This document shows positions 26,527 to 35,238 of a stretch of 36,404 bases of DNA, one piece after another. Source of the DNA: Bacillota bacterium (lineage in GTDB: Bacteria; Bacillota; Clostridia; Lachnospirales; Lachnospiraceae); the NCBI GenBank assembly GCA_023435645.1, contig JAEYRK010000030.1:1-36404 (forward strand). Reading direction: 5' to 3'. Position 1 is the stretch's first letter; each line of letters starts with the position of its first letter. Below the pieces are notes generated by a model. That model was given only the letters and a program-made list of their open reading frames with translations, made no database searches and was not told the origin of the DNA. Both the position numbers and the translations under genes were made by a program.

Positions 26527-26572
26527 TTCCAATTTGAGTACTGTCTGTAAATTTATATCAGGAAATAGTAAA

Positions 26573-26618
26573 ATCCTTCCTGCAGCAGCCTCGTAAATCC
26601 AGATATAGAGGAAGGGAT
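26573..26618 (-). terminator. Possible terminator of the helicase operon
   Basis: On the minus strand ATCCCTTCCT (26618-26609) can pair with AGGAAGGAT (26581-26573), leaving one bulged C and a 27-base loop, followed by TTTAC. It lies about 20 bases after the helicase stop. The large loop makes this only a moderate candidate. Confidence 0.42.
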
Positions 26619-26636
26619 TATCACAAAGCTATGCTA

Positions 26637-28838
26637 CTAACATATATTCGCGTTTCTGAGTCCTTCAAAATCAAGATAATCTTCAATAAACTGCTTGCGA
26701 AGGAGCTCAAGAGGAACAAACTCATTATACTTCCCGTCGATCTGAACCTTATCGGGCAAGGGCAAGTCATATAGGTCAAGGTTACTATGAAGAATATCAT
26801 GGATGATGTTCTCCAGCTCCTCCTTGGTCCCCTCAAAAACCACCTCAAGATATACGCAGGTAATCCAAGGAAGCTTACTCTTTATCTTTCTGTGCCGCAA
26901 GGCATAGTTCAAGGTGATCAGCTGCCTTGTCCCCACCCAGGGGAAGACGGCGTATTTGCGATCGGATAGTGGGGTCACCAGGTTATCCAATATGCCACTG
27001 TTACGGGCGATATACTGGATTTCAGCTAGTCTATCCTGACAGCGGGGACTCAAATAAGGATACGCTTCATTCTCTTTGAGAACACTGCGGATTTTACGGA
27101 CGAGCACGGTATGGAGTTCGGCGTTAAAATCCACATTCCAGTCCACTACCGAGATACCCGGAACCCTTTTCACAAAGATAACCTTGGATTTTTCATTTAC
27201 ATCCACCGTCTCCCAGGCGAGACCTGCCAGCGCAAAACGGGTCCCCACCGGGTAGACCTTATCCACCGTGCCAATGGTGCGATTTTCGTCCTTTACTAGC
27301 AGATATTCCGGCGCCAGAAACACGGTTAGGAATTTATGGCTGTTTACGATCTTTTCGCCTTCCCGTCCGATGATCAACCCACCATGCTCGGTCCGTTGCA
27401 GCTGATCCAGTTTGATCATGTGGGAGATCAGTTGTTTATAATCCTCCTGTGGAATGCTTTGAAAGCAACCCAAGGACAGGATGGACTGAGCAAGGTATGC
27501 CGGGGACATCTCACCATTGCTTTTTAAGCAGCTCATCGTCTGGTGATACAAGAGATTATAGGCATGATTCTGCGGTGGAATCGGCTCAATCCAGTGATCC
27601 TTAAGATAAAGCTCAATGATACCAATCGTCCGGATAAATTCCCAATTGATGGGCCCGAGTATATCGGCAGAATTAATCCGTATGCTCTCCACAAAGGTAA
27701 AAAGCAGTTGAGGTACCTGCCCCCTTCTGCCGCATCTCCCCAAACGCTGCGCGAAGCTGGAGACATTCAGCGGTGCCCCAACTTGAACGGCCTGGTCAAG
27801 GGAACCGATGTCGATGCCCAGCTCCAGTGTAACGGTGGCGCCGGTCACAATTTTTTCATCAGCGGATTTCATTTCATCCTCTGTATTTTCCCGTAGTAGC
27901 GCCGAGACATTGCCGTGATGGACCCGATAAACATCGGGGGCTTTATTTTTCAAGGCTATTTCCCTTAAATGAGCAAGGACAAATTCTGTCTCCTCCCGGC
28001 TGTTGGTAAAGATAATCGTTTTTTTATCCAGAGTTTGCCTGAAGAGATACTCATAATGTTCTCGGTCGCCCATATCCCCAGAGTTGACCTTAACAACATT
28101 ACCGCTTCCATCTCTCTCCACAAGATCACGTTCTTCGGCATAATTGACGAAGCGTTCGATATGAAGCCTGACACGCTTTCTACCTTCCTCTGTGATGGGA
28201 GCAGCACAATTACGTCCGGTACCCGTATTCAACCAGTTTTGAGCCAGCGAAACATCTCCCAGGGTTGCGGATAAGCCAATCCGCCGGGGATTAATCCCTG
28301 TCAGCTGCTTCAGCCGCTCAAGAACACAAAGTAGCTGTAGGCCCCTGACATCCCGCATGAAGTAATGAACCTCATCAATGATAACAAACCGCAAATCAGA
28401 GAACATCGACAGGCAGGCCCCACGTTTATTGGTAATCAGGCTTTCTAAGGACTCCGGAGTGATTTGCAAAAGCCCCTCCGGATTTTTAATCAGCTTATTC
28501 TTTTGGGTCTGCGATGCGTCCCCGTGCCATTTTGTGACAGGGATATTGGAATCCAGCAGCAGCTGCTCCAGCCGTTTGAACTGATCATTGATTAGAGCCT
28601 TGAGCGGAGAGATGTACATCACTCCGACAGAGCTTGACGGCTTATCATATAGCTCAGTAAGGACCGGAAGGAAGGCTGCCTCTGTTTTGCCGGAGGCGGT
28701 ACCGGAAGACAGGAGCAAATTGTCGTCGCTGTCAAAGATCACCTCACAGGCGGCAACCTGATTACCCCGTAGTTCTTCCCACTTATTTTGATAGATAAAT
28801 TCTTGAATAAAGGGTGCGAGCCGATAAAAAACATCCAT
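26637..28838 (-). CDS. Lhr/BrxHI-like superfamily 2 DEAD/DEAH-box helicase
   Basis: A 733-residue helicase. The Q motif glutamine is Q27; Walker A reads GTASGKT (46-52); motif II is DEVH (155-158) in FVIIDEVHYF; motif III is SATLGD (from 190); motif VI is GRCGRRGQ (about 366-373). The arrangement follows the Lhr group of DNA-translocating helicases, as in BrxHI of BREX systems; about 300 residues after the helicase core have no recognised domain. The ATG at 28838 is preceded by AAGAGG at 6 bases. It is the last gene of a four-gene operon with an ATPase and a TerB-type protein, separated from the ATPase by 91 bases. The specific substrate and role are unknown. Confidence 0.88.
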   Translation of the reverse strand: MDVFYRLAPFIQEFIYQNKWEELRGNQVAACEVIFDSDDNLLLSSGTASGKTEAAFLPVLTELYDKPSSSVGVMYISPLKALINDQFKRLEQLLLDSNIPVTKWHGDASQTQKNKLIKNPEGLLQITPESLESLITNKRGACLSMFSDLRFVIIDEVHYFMRDVRGLQLLCVLERLKQLTGINPRRIGLSATLGDVSLAQNWLNTGTGRNCAAPITEEGRKRVRLHIERFVNYAEERDLVERDGSGNVVKVNSGDMGDREHYEYLFRQTLDKKTIIFTNSREETEFVLAHLREIALKNKAPDVYRVHHGNVSALLRENTEDEMKSADEKIVTGATVTLELGIDIGSLDQAVQVGAPLNVSSFAQRLGRCGRRGQVPQLLFTFVESIRINSADILGPINWEFIRTIGIIELYLKDHWIEPIPPQNHAYNLLYHQTMSCLKSNGEMSPAYLAQSILSLGCFQSIPQEDYKQLISHMIKLDQLQRTEHGGLIIGREGEKIVNSHKFLTVFLAPEYLLVKDENRTIGTVDKVYPVGTRFALAGLAWETVDVNEKSKVIFVKRVPGISVVDWNVDFNAELHTVLVRKIRSVLKENEAYPYLSPRCQDRLAEIQYIARNSGILDNLVTPLSDRKYAVFPWVGTRQLITLNYALRHRKIKSKLPWITCVYLEVVFEGTKEELENIIHDILHSNLDLYDLPLPDKVQIDGKYNEFVPLELLRKQFIEDYLDFEGLRNANIC

Positions 28839-28929
28839 AATAATCCTCTTTCCTGCCTTGACTTAAAAGCTTGCGGTTATGACTAGGTGATTTCTAGGAT
28901 CCTTCGCTGAAGGTGCCTTTTCCTTCACC

Positions 28930-30252
28930 CTATACCTCAAATTCTTGGAATTCACTGTGTAGCTCTACCTCAGAAAGACCTCCTTTGGCCATTTCAAAGC
29001 TATTGCTGCCTAAAATCTCAGAAACACTTTTCTGTGTATTCTGATGCAGAATGTTGACCAGTTCGATGAAATCACGGATGATCTCACGGGGGGTAATGTG
29101 TGTCTCTGCACCGACACGGTTATATTCTACCGTCAAGAAATAAAGCAAATCCTCATGGGACAGGATGGGGGTGTAGTGATAGAGCTGAGCATGGATATTC
29201 ATCAGCTTCTCGATCAGGATATACATCTCCTCCTGGGACAGCATCTGCAGTCGGATGATAGGGGCTGAAAGGTCTTTGATATCAGCGGTGGCGAAGTGCC
29301 CCTCCGCCAAGCGTGAGCGTAACGCTTCATAGCTGAATACCCCCTTATACTTATCCTCAATACATTGAGGGGTTCCCCCCATCAGGAAACCGATATGACT
29401 CGCTTTGCCCTGTAATACATCATTATACATGGTAAGGATTTTCTCATAGTTGTTTGCTCTGGTGATGGAGTTCGGTATTTTAAAGATATTGACCAGCTCG
29501 TCTATCACAACCAGCATTCCTTTATACCCGGCTCCTACGAGAAAGGCAGCAAATATCTTCAAAAAGTCATACCAGGTTTCATCGCTGACGATGAAATTGA
29601 TCCCCAAATCCTCCTTTGCTTCCTTTCTGGAGGGATACTCCCCTCGAAACCACCGGAGCACATTGGATTTCATCGCCGCGTCATCCTGCTGATAAGCCTT
29701 CCAATAAATGACCACTGCCTTGGCGAATTCAAATCCATTGACCATTCCCTCCAATGAACCTGCTACTGCATAAATTTGCCGTTCGACCAGCTCATCAAAT
29801 TCATCCTCGCGTAAATCGGGCTGAGCCTTAACAGCTGCCTGAATACCGGAGATCCATTTTTCAAGGATTAACGGAAGCGCACCGCCATCAGGCTTTGATT
29901 TGGTAGAGAGATTCTGAATCAGCTCCTTATAGGTTGCCAAGCCCTGGCCTTTGGTGCCTGCGAAGCGGCGTTCCGGAGAAAGATCGGCATCCACAACCAC
30001 AAAGCCCTTGGCCGTGGCGTAATTTCGGATCGTCTGGAGCAGAAAGCTCTTTCCGCTGCCGTATTTACCAACGATAAAACGAAACGATGCGCTGCCTTCC
30101 TCTATCATCTGGATATCATGAAGGATGGCAGCAATCTCCTGAGCTCGGCCTACGGTGATGTATTCAAGACCCACTCTCGGTACCACGCCTCCCTTCAAGG
30201 CATTGATTAGGATGTTCGCTATTCTGTTCGGTACTTGACTTGTCATACTCAT
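28930..30252 (-). CDS. BrxD-like (DUF2791) P-loop ATPase
   Basis: A 440-residue AAA-type ATPase. After a short start (VPNRIANILINALKGGVVPR) comes Walker A, GKYGSGKS (62-69), and Walker B in LVVIDELVN with D251 and E252. An arginine-rich stretch (FSYEALRSRLAEGHFA) and a C-terminal winged-helix-like part follow. The overall sequence matches the DUF2791 / BrxC-BrxD family known from BREX phage-defence loci and from TerB-linked operons. The start at 30252 gives a 4-base ATGA overlap with the TerB-type gene and has AAAGGA 9 bases upstream; the ATG at 30261 touches that ribosome binding site. It probably forms a complex with the helicase and the TerB-type protein. Confidence 0.86.
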   Translation of the reverse strand: MSMTSQVPNRIANILINALKGGVVPRVGLEYITVGRAQEIAAILHDIQMIEEGSASFRFIVGKYGSGKSFLLQTIRNYATAKGFVVVDADLSPERRFAGTKGQGLATYKELIQNLSTKSKPDGGALPLILEKWISGIQAAVKAQPDLREDEFDELVERQIYAVAGSLEGMVNGFEFAKAVVIYWKAYQQDDAAMKSNVLRWFRGEYPSRKEAKEDLGINFIVSDETWYDFLKIFAAFLVGAGYKGMLVVIDELVNIFKIPNSITRANNYEKILTMYNDVLQGKASHIGFLMGGTPQCIEDKYKGVFSYEALRSRLAEGHFATADIKDLSAPIIRLQMLSQEEMYILIEKLMNIHAQLYHYTPILSHEDLLYFLTVEYNRVGAETHITPREIIRDFIELVNILHQNTQKSVSEILGSNSFEMAKGGLSEVELHSEFQEFEV

Positions 30253-31952
30253 TTGATCCATTCCTTTACTTGTTCTTTGTAATCCTCGTATAAAACGAAT
30301 TCTTCATCCAACAGGCTGTCTCCAATGAAATCCATCGCCTTCTCATTGATGCCTTCCACAAGAACCTCCAGCATGATACCGCATGCATCCGCATATTTCT
30401 TTAATTCTCTCTCGCCGTGCAATACCACGGACAAGGCTTCCATTTCAATTCCGGTCAATGCCTTCTTCAAGCTCTCCCAGACATCGGATATGGGAGTCGG
30501 GGTAGTTGTAGCGTCAGGCGGCTGTATGGAAGGCATGTCCTTCATCTCTGTAGATGAAAAATCAATCAATATTTGAAGGGGATTAAGGGGAAGGAATTGC
30601 TGCTCCTGTTCCGCTACGATTAGCTTTTCCTGAGTGACCTGAGCTTCCTGTCTGATGCGGGATAATTCTCTGTAATCCACCGTTACGACCGTTTTGGTCG
30701 CCTCCTTATAGAATTCTATCACCGCGTCGGTTATAATCCTTTCCAGAGATAAGCCTGCTTTATTTAATTTTCCGATGGCTTCATGGGTGATCGTATTGAT
30801 GTTTGACGAGAGCTTAAACTTATAGTTTGTAACCCTTCTAAAAGCGACTTCCATCTGCTTCATCAAATAGCCCATCAGCTGTCGCCCATTTTCAGAGGTG
30901 ATGACCGTGTTGAAGAACCATTTATTATTGCTACATATATAAATCTCATGCTCGGACAGCACAATTCGTCTGTCTGCCTGCTTCATCCATGGATAAAATA
31001 ATGCATCCCTAAAGGGCTTCCATTCAGACATTTTCTTTGTCGGTTGAAAGATCGCTTCCTCAAAATCAAGTCCATTATCAAGAAATATCTGCCTGAGCTG
31101 ATTGATGACGAAGGATAAACCATCCTGAATCAGTCTCCTATTGTCCTCGGTATAAAAGGTTGATTTCCTGATATCATATTTTGATATCGAACAGAACAGA
31201 TCGAAGCTGTCTTCGGTGTCCACCAGGTTCGGATAATGCTCAGAAAGATTGTTTGTCTCTATGAATTCCTTAAAGGTATGGGGGAGCTCATAATAAATAT
31301 GGTAATCCTTCAACCATCTTAATACATATTTATCTATGGATTTATGATAAGCTCGGAAAGCCTTCCAGAAAAACATAATATGATTAAGGCCATCCGTTGG
31401 GTCACTCACTCCGATGTTACTTAAGAGCTCATAGAGATATAGAAATGCGTAGGACAAGGATACCTCTGAGACATTTCCCTTTCTGATCTCTGTGCGCCAG
31501 GTAAAATAGGTCCGAAGCTGCTCATAACCCATCATTTGATAATATGGGAAGTATTGCGTAAATTCCTTGTATTCCGTATAATCATCCGAACAATCCTTCA
31601 TAAACATGCCTTGCTTATAAAAGACGTAAGAATTACCATTTCGAACCCGCTGATCAAAAAATCTTGAATTGTCATAGGGAAAACGGTGCGTTCTTGCAAT
31701 TTCTCTCATCTGATCAAAGAGCACCCGCTTTTCGTCCTTTTCAGGCTTCTCGATTTTCTGAGGCTTCAAAACATATTTGCCAACACCCGGTATCGGACAG
31801 GAATCGTACTCAATCTCATAAAACAATCCTTCCTCCAGTGAAGCCTGTCCTACAGGATTCGTTTGAGACAATTCTCCAGCAACCCCTTGCGCCTGCTGCC
31901 TACCGGGGATTCTAAATGACTCATATTTTTTATCTGCATGATATCCGTCCAT
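30249..31952 (-). CDS. TerB_N / TerB_C domain protein
   Basis: A 567-residue protein. Residues of about 80-300 match the TerB_N domain, with the typical core YFPYYQMMGYEQLRTYFTWR, then RKGNVSEVSLSYAFLYLYEL. The last 170 residues resemble TerB_C (a Leu-rich helical stretch, then VEGINEKAMDFIGDSLLD and YEDYKEQVKEWI). The central TerB metal-binding domain itself is not apparent. The domains were described by others in Ter-related stress and defence gene clusters, often with a P-loop ATPase and a helicase, as here. The ATG at 31952 follows GAGGGG at about 6 bases. It starts 26 bases after the repressor gene and overlaps the ATPase gene. The molecular activity is unknown; it may act as a scaffold. 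Confidence 0.84.
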   Translation of the reverse strand: MDGYHADKKYESFRIPGRQQAQGVAGELSQTNPVGQASLEEGLFYEIEYDSCPIPGVGKYVLKPQKIEKPEKDEKRVLFDQMREIARTHRFPYDNSRFFDQRVRNGNSYVFYKQGMFMKDCSDDYTEYKEFTQYFPYYQMMGYEQLRTYFTWRTEIRKGNVSEVSLSYAFLYLYELLSNIGVSDPTDGLNHIMFFWKAFRAYHKSIDKYVLRWLKDYHIYYELPHTFKEFIETNNLSEHYPNLVDTEDSFDLFCSISKYDIRKSTFYTEDNRRLIQDGLSFVINQLRQIFLDNGLDFEEAIFQPTKKMSEWKPFRDALFYPWMKQADRRIVLSEHEIYICSNNKWFFNTVITSENGRQLMGYLMKQMEVAFRRVTNYKFKLSSNINTITHEAIGKLNKAGLSLERIITDAVIEFYKEATKTVVTVDYRELSRIRQEAQVTQEKLIVAEQEQQFLPLNPLQILIDFSSTEMKDMPSIQPPDATTTPTPISDVWESLKKALTGIEMEALSVVLHGERELKKYADACGIMLEVLVEGINEKAMDFIGDSLLDEEFVLYEDYKEQVKEWIK

Positions 31953-31978
31953 AATTTCCCCTCAAAAGTTATTCTGAA

Positions 31979-32539
31979 CTAACCAACAACCCTTCCAAAT
32001 ACTCTGAAGTTATCATGATCTTGAATTGGGATTGGGTCATATTCAGGATTTAAAGAAATCAAGCACCCCTTCCCGAGCTTTTTTAAATAGGTATCATTGT
32101 TCAGGCAGAAGATTCCAATCTCTCCTTCCTCCAGAACAGGCTGCTCATGGATAAAGATGATTTGTTGATCAACAAAGCGGGGTTGCATACTATTTCCACT
32201 GACTCTGACCGCATAATCGGCCAAGCTTGGAACTGTATTGTCAACCTCAATCATCTCATAAGAGCCCTCCTCAAGGTAATTACCGCGGCCGGCAGAGACC
32301 GGTATGTCGTACAAACGTAACCGCCTGTTATCGGTAAACGTTTGTCGGATATCCTTTACCCGGCAGATATCGCAAATTGCTAGGAATGCCTCAATCGTGG
32401 GTTTTGATATCCCTTTTTCCCACTTACTGATTGTATAGGTCTTAACATCAAATCCTTTTTCCTTCAGGAGTTCAACCAGCTGCCCACGGGATATGTTTGC
32501 AGTCTCTCGAACCTCTAATAACTTCATTCCCAAGTTCAT
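31979..32539 (-). CDS. XRE-family repressor with S24 (LexA/CI-like) self-cleavage domain
   Basis: A 186-residue regulator. The helix-turn-helix covers about residues 3-62 (ISRGQLVELL, YTISKWEKGISKPTIEAFLA). The C-terminal S24 peptidase domain has S117 in VSGNSMQP and the general-base lysine K153 in TYLKKL, 36 residues apart (37 in LexA). The Ala-Gly bond at 83-84 in PVSAGRG is a likely cleavage site in the linker. So it should be destroyed on RecA activation by DNA damage, releasing its target genes. The ATG at 32539 is chosen for its GGAGG at 8 bases, although the frame is open to 32626. It is first in the operon with the TerB-type, ATPase and helicase genes, which it presumably represses. 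Confidence 0.9.
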   Translation of the reverse strand: MNLGMKLLEVRETANISRGQLVELLKEKGFDVKTYTISKWEKGISKPTIEAFLAICDICRVKDIRQTFTDNRRLRLYDIPVSAGRGNYLEEGSYEMIEVDNTVPSLADYAVRVSGNSMQPRFVDQQIIFIHEQPVLEEGEIGIFCLNNDTYLKKLGKGCLISLNPEYDPIPIQDHDNFRVFGRVVG

Positions 32540-32558
32540 ATGGAACACCTCCAATATC

Positions 32559-32586
32559 ATTATACATTGTTTCACATAAAGCACAA
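32559..32586 (-). promoter_or_regulatory. Promoter of the repressor-TerB-ATPase-helicase operon
   Basis: A perfect TATAAT lies at 32564-32559 on the minus strand, directly after TG. The best -35 match at 16 bases is TTGTGC (32586-32581), which is weak. Transcription should begin near 32552, only about 13 bases before the ATG at 32539, so the leader is very short. A palindrome lies just upstream. Confidence 0.55.
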
Positions 32587-32593
32587 CCAAAAA

Positions 32594-32608
32594 TTGCAGA
32601 TTCTGCAA
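32594..32608. promoter_or_regulatory. Perfect 15-bp palindrome, candidate repressor operator
   Basis: TTGCAGATTCTGCAA has 7-base arms (TTGCAGA / TCTGCAA) around one central base. It lies just upstream of the -35 region of the repressor operon. Partial copies of the half-sites (CATGCAA at 32624-32630, ATGCAGA at 32634-32640) occur about 30 bases further out. A LexA/CI-type dimer would fit such a site. Confidence 0.6.
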
Positions 32609-32673
32609 CTTATGCCCTGATAACATGCAAAAGATGCAGAAAAGCCATGCCTACCATTGCTCTGTTATACAAA

Positions 32674-32710
32674 ATGCCACTTGAAAACTATCGCAGTCTT
32701 CAAGTGGCAT
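32674..32710 (-). terminator. Terminator hairpin after ligD
   Basis: A perfect 12-bp stem (ATGCCACTTGAA at 32674-32685 and TTCAAGTGGCAT at 32699-32710) with a 13-base loop, followed on the minus strand by TTTTG. It separates the Ku-LigD operon from the repressor operon downstream. Confidence 0.8.
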
Positions 32711-32768
32711 CTTTGATTCGCGTTAAAACATTTCTTGTCTAATGTAGTTTTTGAAGCGGGTGATTCAA

Positions 32769-35234
32769 CTATTTCAGCATCTGATGATTCTCATAAAAAT
32801 CTTTCCACGGGTCTTTTCCCTTGATCCTCAAAAGAGCCTCCTCCATAGAGATGCCATCAGGTGCCACTGTATCAAGCTCCTCCCAGTCGATCGGCATAGA
32901 TACCCTGGCTCCTCTTCTTGCTCTCAGTGAATAGGGTGCAATACTGGTAGCACCTCTGCCGTTTCTCATCCAGTCGATAAAGATCCTACCCACTCGCCTG
33001 GTTTTTCTTACATTACTCGTATAACGGTCCGGCCACTTCTGTTCCATAACCTCCGCCACTCCCCTGGCAAAATCATGAAATATCTCCCATGAGACAACCG
33101 GCTTAAAGGGAACGACCACATGGTAACCTTTACCGCCGCTTGTCTTAAGATAGGAGTTCAGTGACAGCTCGGTCAAAATCTCTTTCACATCCAGCACGCC
33201 CTGGCGTACCCTGTCCAGATCCATTCCTTCGTCGGGATCCAGATCAAATACCATCATATCGGGCATTTCCAGTGTTTCTACGCAACTGCCCCAGATGTGG
33301 AACTCCAGGGTGTCCATCTGAGCTTCTGATATCAATCCGGCTGAGTTTTCAATATAAAAATATTCCTCTGTCTCTCCACTGTTGTTTATCACAGGGGTTA
33401 TAATGACCTCCTTACTTCCCGGTCCGGGATGCTTCTTAAAGAAGCAGGTCTGTGATATCCCCTTGGGGCAGCGTATCGTACTGAGAAGCCTACGACTCAC
33501 ATAGGGCAACATGCGCTCTGAAATCTCAGAATAATAACGAACCACCTCTTCCTTTGTGATTCTGGGATCATCAAATAATACTTTATCCGGATTGGATATC
33601 TTTATTCCTTGGATTACGAGGCCGCTTCTATTGAACCCCATGGGATTCTCCTCCTCTTCAGTAGAGACATGAAGCTGTAACTCTTGCTCTTTTTCTTCTT
33701 CTTTTTCTTCCTCTGCTTTCTCCCTTATGATCGCCCTGGGATTCTTGTCAATCCGCAAGCCTTTGTAGCTGGCCTGCCGTAAATGATTATCCTGGGTCCA
33801 TTCGGCAAATTTGATTTCCGCGATAAACTCAGGCTCCAGCCATATGATCTCTTCATTCGCCTTAGGCTTTGGTGCTACTTGGAAGGGCGCAGCTATTCTT
33901 TGTATGTTTTTAAATTTCTCTTCGAGAACCTTCCCCTCAGCTTCGCTGATACCTGTTCCTGCACGTCCGGCATAAACCAATTCTTCCTCTTCATAGACAC
34001 CAAGAAGAAGGGAGCTGATTCCATTTGTTATTTTGTCAGATCTGGTATAGCCTCCGATTACGAACTCCTGCCTTTTATCACATTTCAACTTGATCCAGTC
34101 ATCATTTCTTGTACCACGATAAACAGAGTCGGCCTTTTTGCCGACGATACCCTCCATGCCTGCCTCACAGGCTACTGCAAAGCTTTCTTTTCCTTTTCCT
34201 CTGATATAACGACTGTAATAAAGATTTTGGGGAGCATCCTTCATTAGCTTCTCAAGCATTTCTTTCCGTTGGGTAAGAGCTAGTCCCCGAAGATCAACCC
34301 CATCCAGTGCAAGAAGATCAAAGACGATATAGGTAAGGTTTTTGCCCTTTGGGTTCTTCATATAGTTCTGAAGTGCTTGAAAATCGGTCTTGCCTGCTGT
34401 ATCCGTCACGGCGACTTCTCCGTCCAGCACCATCGGCCTTCCCGCAGAGAGGCTGATCAGGGAGGCTGCGACATCATGAAAGCGATTTACGTAGTCATTA
34501 CCATTCCTTGTCAGCAGCCGGACGCTGTTCCCTTCCACATACGCAAGGATCCTGTAGCCATCATATTTTAACTCATAGAGCCAATTCTCACCCTCAGGAA
34601 CGCTCTTTACTAATTTGGCAAGCTGCACATTAGCTACATGAAAAGGGTTTTTTTTGAATTGTTCCTCTTCTCCTCTTTCAATTTCCTCCATGGTACGGCC
34701 GGTCCTGATGCTGGTAATAAATCCGGATATTCCGTCATTATCTTTGACATGCTCATCCGTCTCCTTTAGTAAAAGCCAGTTATCCTTTACTTCTCCTGCT
34801 TTCCCTTTGATCCGGATCAGCGCCCACTTACCTTGTAGCCTATACCCTTTCAGGATAAACTTCAGTGCACCCTCCCTCAGACCTTCCTCCACATTACCGT
34901 AAGGCTCCCAAAAGCCTTCGTCCCAGAGCATAACTACCCCTCCGCCGTATTCACCTTTTGGTATCGTGCCCTCAAAATTTCTGTAGTCGAGCGGATGGTC
35001 CTCCACCTGCACTGCGAGTCTCTTATCCTGCTTCTTATAAGACGGACCCTTGGGCACTGCCCAGCTTAGGAGAACTCCTGCCCACTCCAGCCGCAGATCA
35101 TAATGCTCCTTACGTGCCATATGGTGCTGAACAACAAACCTCAGGCCCTCTTCTGAAGAATCTGCTTCTCCCTTGGGCTCTGAGGTTCTATGGAAATTCC
35201 TTTTTTGGTTGTACTCCTTTAAGTCTCCTATCAT
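32769..35234 (-). CDS. ligD: DNA ligase D, phosphoesterase-ligase-polymerase
   Basis: An 821-residue multidomain end-joining enzyme. The N-terminal 3'-phosphoesterase domain has H38, H44 and D46 in HHMARKEHYDLRLEW. The ATP-dependent ligase domain carries the nucleotidyl lysine K223 in ELKYDGYR. The C-terminal primase-polymerase domain has the metal-binding aspartates D664 and D666 in MVFDLDPDE, then GRIFIDWMRNGRGATSIAPY. The order is that of Pseudomonas LigD, not of mycobacterial LigD. I choose the ATG at 35234, which begins close to the conserved DLKEYNQKRNF and lies 4 bases after the Ku stop; a TTG at 35273 would add 13 residues overlapping ku. It repairs double-strand breaks together with Ku. 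Confidence 0.95.
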   Translation of the reverse strand: MIGDLKEYNQKRNFHRTSEPKGEADSSEEGLRFVVQHHMARKEHYDLRLEWAGVLLSWAVPKGPSYKKQDKRLAVQVEDHPLDYRNFEGTIPKGEYGGGVVMLWDEGFWEPYGNVEEGLREGALKFILKGYRLQGKWALIRIKGKAGEVKDNWLLLKETDEHVKDNDGISGFITSIRTGRTMEEIERGEEEQFKKNPFHVANVQLAKLVKSVPEGENWLYELKYDGYRILAYVEGNSVRLLTRNGNDYVNRFHDVAASLISLSAGRPMVLDGEVAVTDTAGKTDFQALQNYMKNPKGKNLTYIVFDLLALDGVDLRGLALTQRKEMLEKLMKDAPQNLYYSRYIRGKGKESFAVACEAGMEGIVGKKADSVYRGTRNDDWIKLKCDKRQEFVIGGYTRSDKITNGISSLLLGVYEEEELVYAGRAGTGISEAEGKVLEEKFKNIQRIAAPFQVAPKPKANEEIIWLEPEFIAEIKFAEWTQDNHLRQASYKGLRIDKNPRAIIREKAEEEKEEEKEQELQLHVSTEEEENPMGFNRSGLVIQGIKISNPDKVLFDDPRITKEEVVRYYSEISERMLPYVSRRLLSTIRCPKGISQTCFFKKHPGPGSKEVIITPVINNSGETEEYFYIENSAGLISEAQMDTLEFHIWGSCVETLEMPDMMVFDLDPDEGMDLDRVRQGVLDVKEILTELSLNSYLKTSGGKGYHVVVPFKPVVSWEIFHDFARGVAEVMEQKWPDRYTSNVRKTRRVGRIFIDWMRNGRGATSIAPYSLRARRGARVSMPIDWEELDTVAPDGISMEEALLRIKGKDPWKDFYENHQMLK

Positions 35235-35238
35235 ATCG

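Noticed and set aside
26637..32539. A complete BREX locus
   Set aside because: Only BrxD- and BrxHI-like genes are present; PglX, PglZ, BrxC, BrxA and BrxB are absent in the window and flanking genes are Ku-LigD and sugar genes.
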